From Paucibacter sp. TC2R-5 (GTDB lineage Bacteria > Pseudomonadota > Gammaproteobacteria > Burkholderiales > Burkholderiaceae_C), in the NCBI RefSeq assembly GCF_025717605.1, contig NZ_JAJIRQ010000004.1:132804-196803 (forward strand): DNA of 64,000 bases. Direction: 5' to 3'. Under the pieces are notes generated by a model, which made no database searches, had not been told where the DNA came from, and worked only from the letters and a program-made list of their open reading frames with translations. The translations under genes were made by a program, and so were the position numbers. Shown here in pieces: positions 61,779 to 64,000 of this stretch (positions are counted from its first letter, which is position 1; each line of letters starts with the position of its first letter).

Positions 61779-64000
61779 ACATATCGAGAATGCTTTTCTT
61801 CTCGTCTTCGCCGGCTGCTTTGGGTAGGTGAGCCTCGTCGTCACTGAGTGCAGGCACGCCATCTTTGCCGCTGAATTCGTCGAAGTACCACTCGCCGTTG
61901 ACGTTCAACACACCTTCGGGCGCCGAGGGTTCTGAAACCGCCACGCCGCGCAGCGCAAAGCCCATGTATTCGATCCAGATCGGCAGCGACAAGCCGCCGC
62001 CGGTCTCGCGGTCACCTAGCTTGCGTGGCTGGTCGTAGCCAATCCAGACCACCGCCACCACTTCTTTTTGGTAGCCGGCAAACCAGGCGTCCATCGAGTC
62101 ATTGGTGGTGCCGGTTTTGCCATAGATGTCTGGGCGCTTGAGCTGCGCCTGCGCCTTGGCGGCGGTGCCGCTGCGCGTCACTTCTTGCAGCAAGCTGGTC
62201 ATCAAGAAGGCGTTTCTTGCTTCAATCGCCCGCGACTCTTCGCCCAGTTGGGTGGGCGGCGCCTCGAACAGCACCCGGCCCTTGTTGTCCGTCAACTTGG
62301 CGATCAGTTGCGGCGCGACCCGGTAGCCGCCGTTGGCGAACACCGCATAGCCCTGCGCCATCTGCATCGGTGTGACCGAGCCCGCTCCGAGCGCCATCGT
62401 CAAATAGGCCGGGTGCTTCTCTGCCTCGAAACCAAAGCGAGTCAGCCATTGCTGGGCAAAGCCGACGCCGATCGAATTGAGGATGCGGATCGAGACCATG
62501 TTCTTGGACTTGGCCAGGGCCCGGCGCAAGGGCATGGCGCCCTCGAAGGTGCCGTCATAGTTCTTCGGTTCCCAAGGCTGGCTGCCGGTGGTGGACGCGC
62601 TGAAAAACAGCGGCGCGTCGTTGACCACGGTGCTTGGCGTGAAGCCTTTTTCCAGCGCTGCGGAATAGATGAAGGGCTTGAAGCTGGAGCCGGGTTGGCG
62701 CCAGGCCTGCGTCACATGGTTGAATTTGTTCTTGGCGTAGTCGAAACCTCCGACCATCGCGCGGATGCGTCCGTCGCGCGGGTCCATGGCAACAAAGGCG
62801 CCTTCAACCTCGGGCAATTGCGTGATCGTCCATTCATCCTTGCCGCCTTTGGTGGACTTGATGACGCGAATCACGGCGCCGCGGCGAATGCGGGTCTTGG
62901 GGTTGCCTTTGTCGCTTAAGCCCGAGGTCGCGGGTTTGAGGCCTTCACCGCTCAGCGTCAGGGTTTCGCCACTTTGCAGCGCTGCAACGACCTTGCGGGG
63001 GTCGGCTTCAAGCACCACAGCGGCCAACAACTCGTCATTGGCCGGATGGTCCGCCAAGGCTTCGGCGACACGCACGTCGAGGGCCTTGGGGTCTTTGGGC
63101 AGATCAATATAGGCTTCGGGTCCACGGTAGACTTGGCGGCGCTCGAAATCCATGATGCCGCGGCGCAGCGCCCGGTAAGCAGCTGTCTGTTCGTCTGAGC
63201 GCAGAGTCAAGTAGACGTTCAAGCCGCGCGTGTAAGCCTCGTCACCGTACTGGTTGAACATCAACATGCGCGCGGCCTCGGCGACATACTCAGCATGCTG
63301 CGGCGATTCACTGATCGGCTTAAAGACCAGTTTTTCGGCCTTGGCAGCGTCGCGTTGCTCTTCGGTGATGAAGCCGTTCTCCAGCATCCGCTCGATGATG
63401 TATTGCTGGCGGATGGTGGCGCGCTTGAGGTTGTTGATTGGGTTGTAGGCGGACGGCGCCTTGGGAAGCCCGGCCAACATCGCGGCTTCCGCGACCGAGA
63501 TGTCGCGCAGCGGCTTGCCGAAATAGACCTCGCTGGCTGCAGCGAAACCGTAGGCCCGGTGCCCCAGAAAAATCTGGTTCATATAGATCTCGAGAATCTC
63601 ATCCTTGCTGAGCGCGTTCTCGATTTTCAGCGACAGCAAAATCTCGTAGATCTTGCGGGTCAAGGTCTTCTCGGTCGAGAGATAGAAATTGCGCGCCACC
63701 TGCATCGTGATCGTCGATGCGCCCTGGCTGCGCGACTCGCCAAAATTTGCCATTCCGGCGCGAATGACGCCCAGATAGTCGACGCCGCCATGCTGATAAA
63801 AGCGCGCGTCCTCAATCGCCAGCACGGCATCCTGCATGCGCTTGGGAATCTCTTTGATGGTCAGGAAGTTGCGGCGCTCCTCGCCAAACTCCCCCAGCAA
63901 AACGCCGTCGCGGGACAAGATGCGCATGGGCAGCTTGGGCCGGTAGTCGGTCAAGCCGCTGATGTCGGGAAGGTTCGGGTAGGCCATCGCCAGCGCCAGG
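61768..64000 (-). CDS. mrcA: Penicillin-binding protein 1A, C-terminal 740 or so residues, cut by the window edge
   Basis: The frame is open to 64000; upstream residues 'LALA' are the end of the N-terminal membrane helix, so the true start is outside. Bifunctional class A PBP: the glycosyltransferase has 'EDARFYQHGGVDYLGVIRA' and 'GASTITMQVARN', and the transpeptidase has SxxK in 'GSSFKPFIY', 'SKNMV' (SxN) and 'KTGTTN'. The insert between the domains contains the ODD/OB-like region seen in proteobacterial PBP1A. The end overlaps cyaY. Confidence 0.95.
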   Translation of the reverse strand, partial: LALAMAYPNLPDISGLTDYRPKLPMRILSRDGVLLGEFGEERRNFLTIKEIPKRMQDAVLAIEDARFYQHGGVDYLGVIRAGMANFGESRSQGASTITMQVARNFYLSTEKTLTRKIYEILLSLKIENALSKDEILEIYMNQIFLGHRAYGFAAASEVYFGKPLRDISVAEAAMLAGLPKAPSAYNPINNLKRATIRQQYIIERMLENGFITEEQRDAAKAEKLVFKPISESPQHAEYVAEAARMLMFNQYGDEAYTRGLNVYLTLRSDEQTAAYRALRRGIMDFERRQVYRGPEAYIDLPKDPKALDVRVAEALADHPANDELLAAVVLEADPRKVVAALQSGETLTLSGEGLKPATSGLSDKGNPKTRIRRGAVIRVIKSTKGGKDEWTITQLPEVEGAFVAMDPRDGRIRAMVGGFDYAKNKFNHVTQAWRQPGSSFKPFIYSAALEKGFTPSTVVNDAPLFFSASTTGSQPWEPKNYDGTFEGAMPLRRALAKSKNMVSIRILNSIGVGFAQQWLTRFGFEAEKHPAYLTMALGAGSVTPMQMAQGYAVFANGGYRVAPQLIAKLTDNKGRVLFEAPPTQLGEESRAIEARNAFLMTSLLQEVTRSGTAAKAQAQLKRPDIYGKTGTTNDSMDAWFAGYQKEVVAVVWIGYDQPRKLGDRETGGGLSLPIWIEYMGFALRGVAVSEPSAPEGVLNVNGEWYFDEFSGKDGVPALSDDEAHLPKAAGEDEKKSILDMFKR

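Overview
The window is a GC-rich, densely packed stretch of bacterial chromosome. It looks like a betaproteobacterium of the order Burkholderiales, probably the Rubrivivax/Leptothrix/Roseateles side (Sphaerotilaceae). This is inferred from the two Burkholderiales-type porins (lysine start, signal peptide, mature start QSS), the divergent gspC / gspGHIJKLMNDEF layout, the yggS-pilT-pilU and lipoprotein(BON)-SIS-yraN-rsmI neighbourhoods, and anmK-M23 peptidase divergent from tyrS. I see no rRNA, tRNA, IS element, prophage or CRISPR array. Almost everything is core or housekeeping DNA, so the most interesting signals are in the leaders between genes.

Layout. 1-10 kb: the N-terminal part of an MtfA-type peptidase, an MFS carrier, a lipoprotein with five Asp-boxes, the GTPase YlqF, a cold-shock domain joined to a membrane helix, a free TonB C-terminal domain, a chemoreceptor, and a coupled operon yggS - diheme cytochrome - triheme cytochrome. 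10-20 kb: pilT/pilU (twitching), a beta-hydroxyacid dehydrogenase, a BON lipoprotein, a SIS protein, yraN, rsmI, a DUF4188/NAD-epimerase pair with a divergent LysR regulator, and tldD. 20-30 kb: aroG behind an aromatic-rich leader peptide and attenuator, a TRIC-family channel, htpG with a sigma-32 promoter, srkA, a DUF2726 protein, a GNAT protein, rplM-rpsI and erpA. 30-50 kb: anmK, a LytM peptidase, tyrS, a giant Tricorn-like protease, a 5'-nucleotidase, and a complete type II secretion system (gspF,E,D,N,M,L,K,J,I,H,G on the minus strand, gspC divergent). 50-64 kb: cobT, ilvA with a structured leader, an OsmC-like protein, coq7, two porins, a DUF3047 lipoprotein, a peptide ABC transporter without a binding protein, lptM, cyaY and the 3' part of the penicillin-binding protein 1A gene.

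How they work together. The T2SS genes are joined by repeated ATGA stop/start overlaps, so the apparatus is probably made as one translationally coupled unit. A 5'-nucleotidase and the Tricorn-like protease follow on the same strand. aroG appears to be controlled by ribosome-mediated attenuation. Its 23-codon leader has seven aromatic residues within nine codons, and one 7-nt segment inside it can replace the 3' arm of the terminator. ilvA appears to have a roughly 220-nt leader with its own strong terminator. These two leaders are the best candidates for undescribed regulation in the window.
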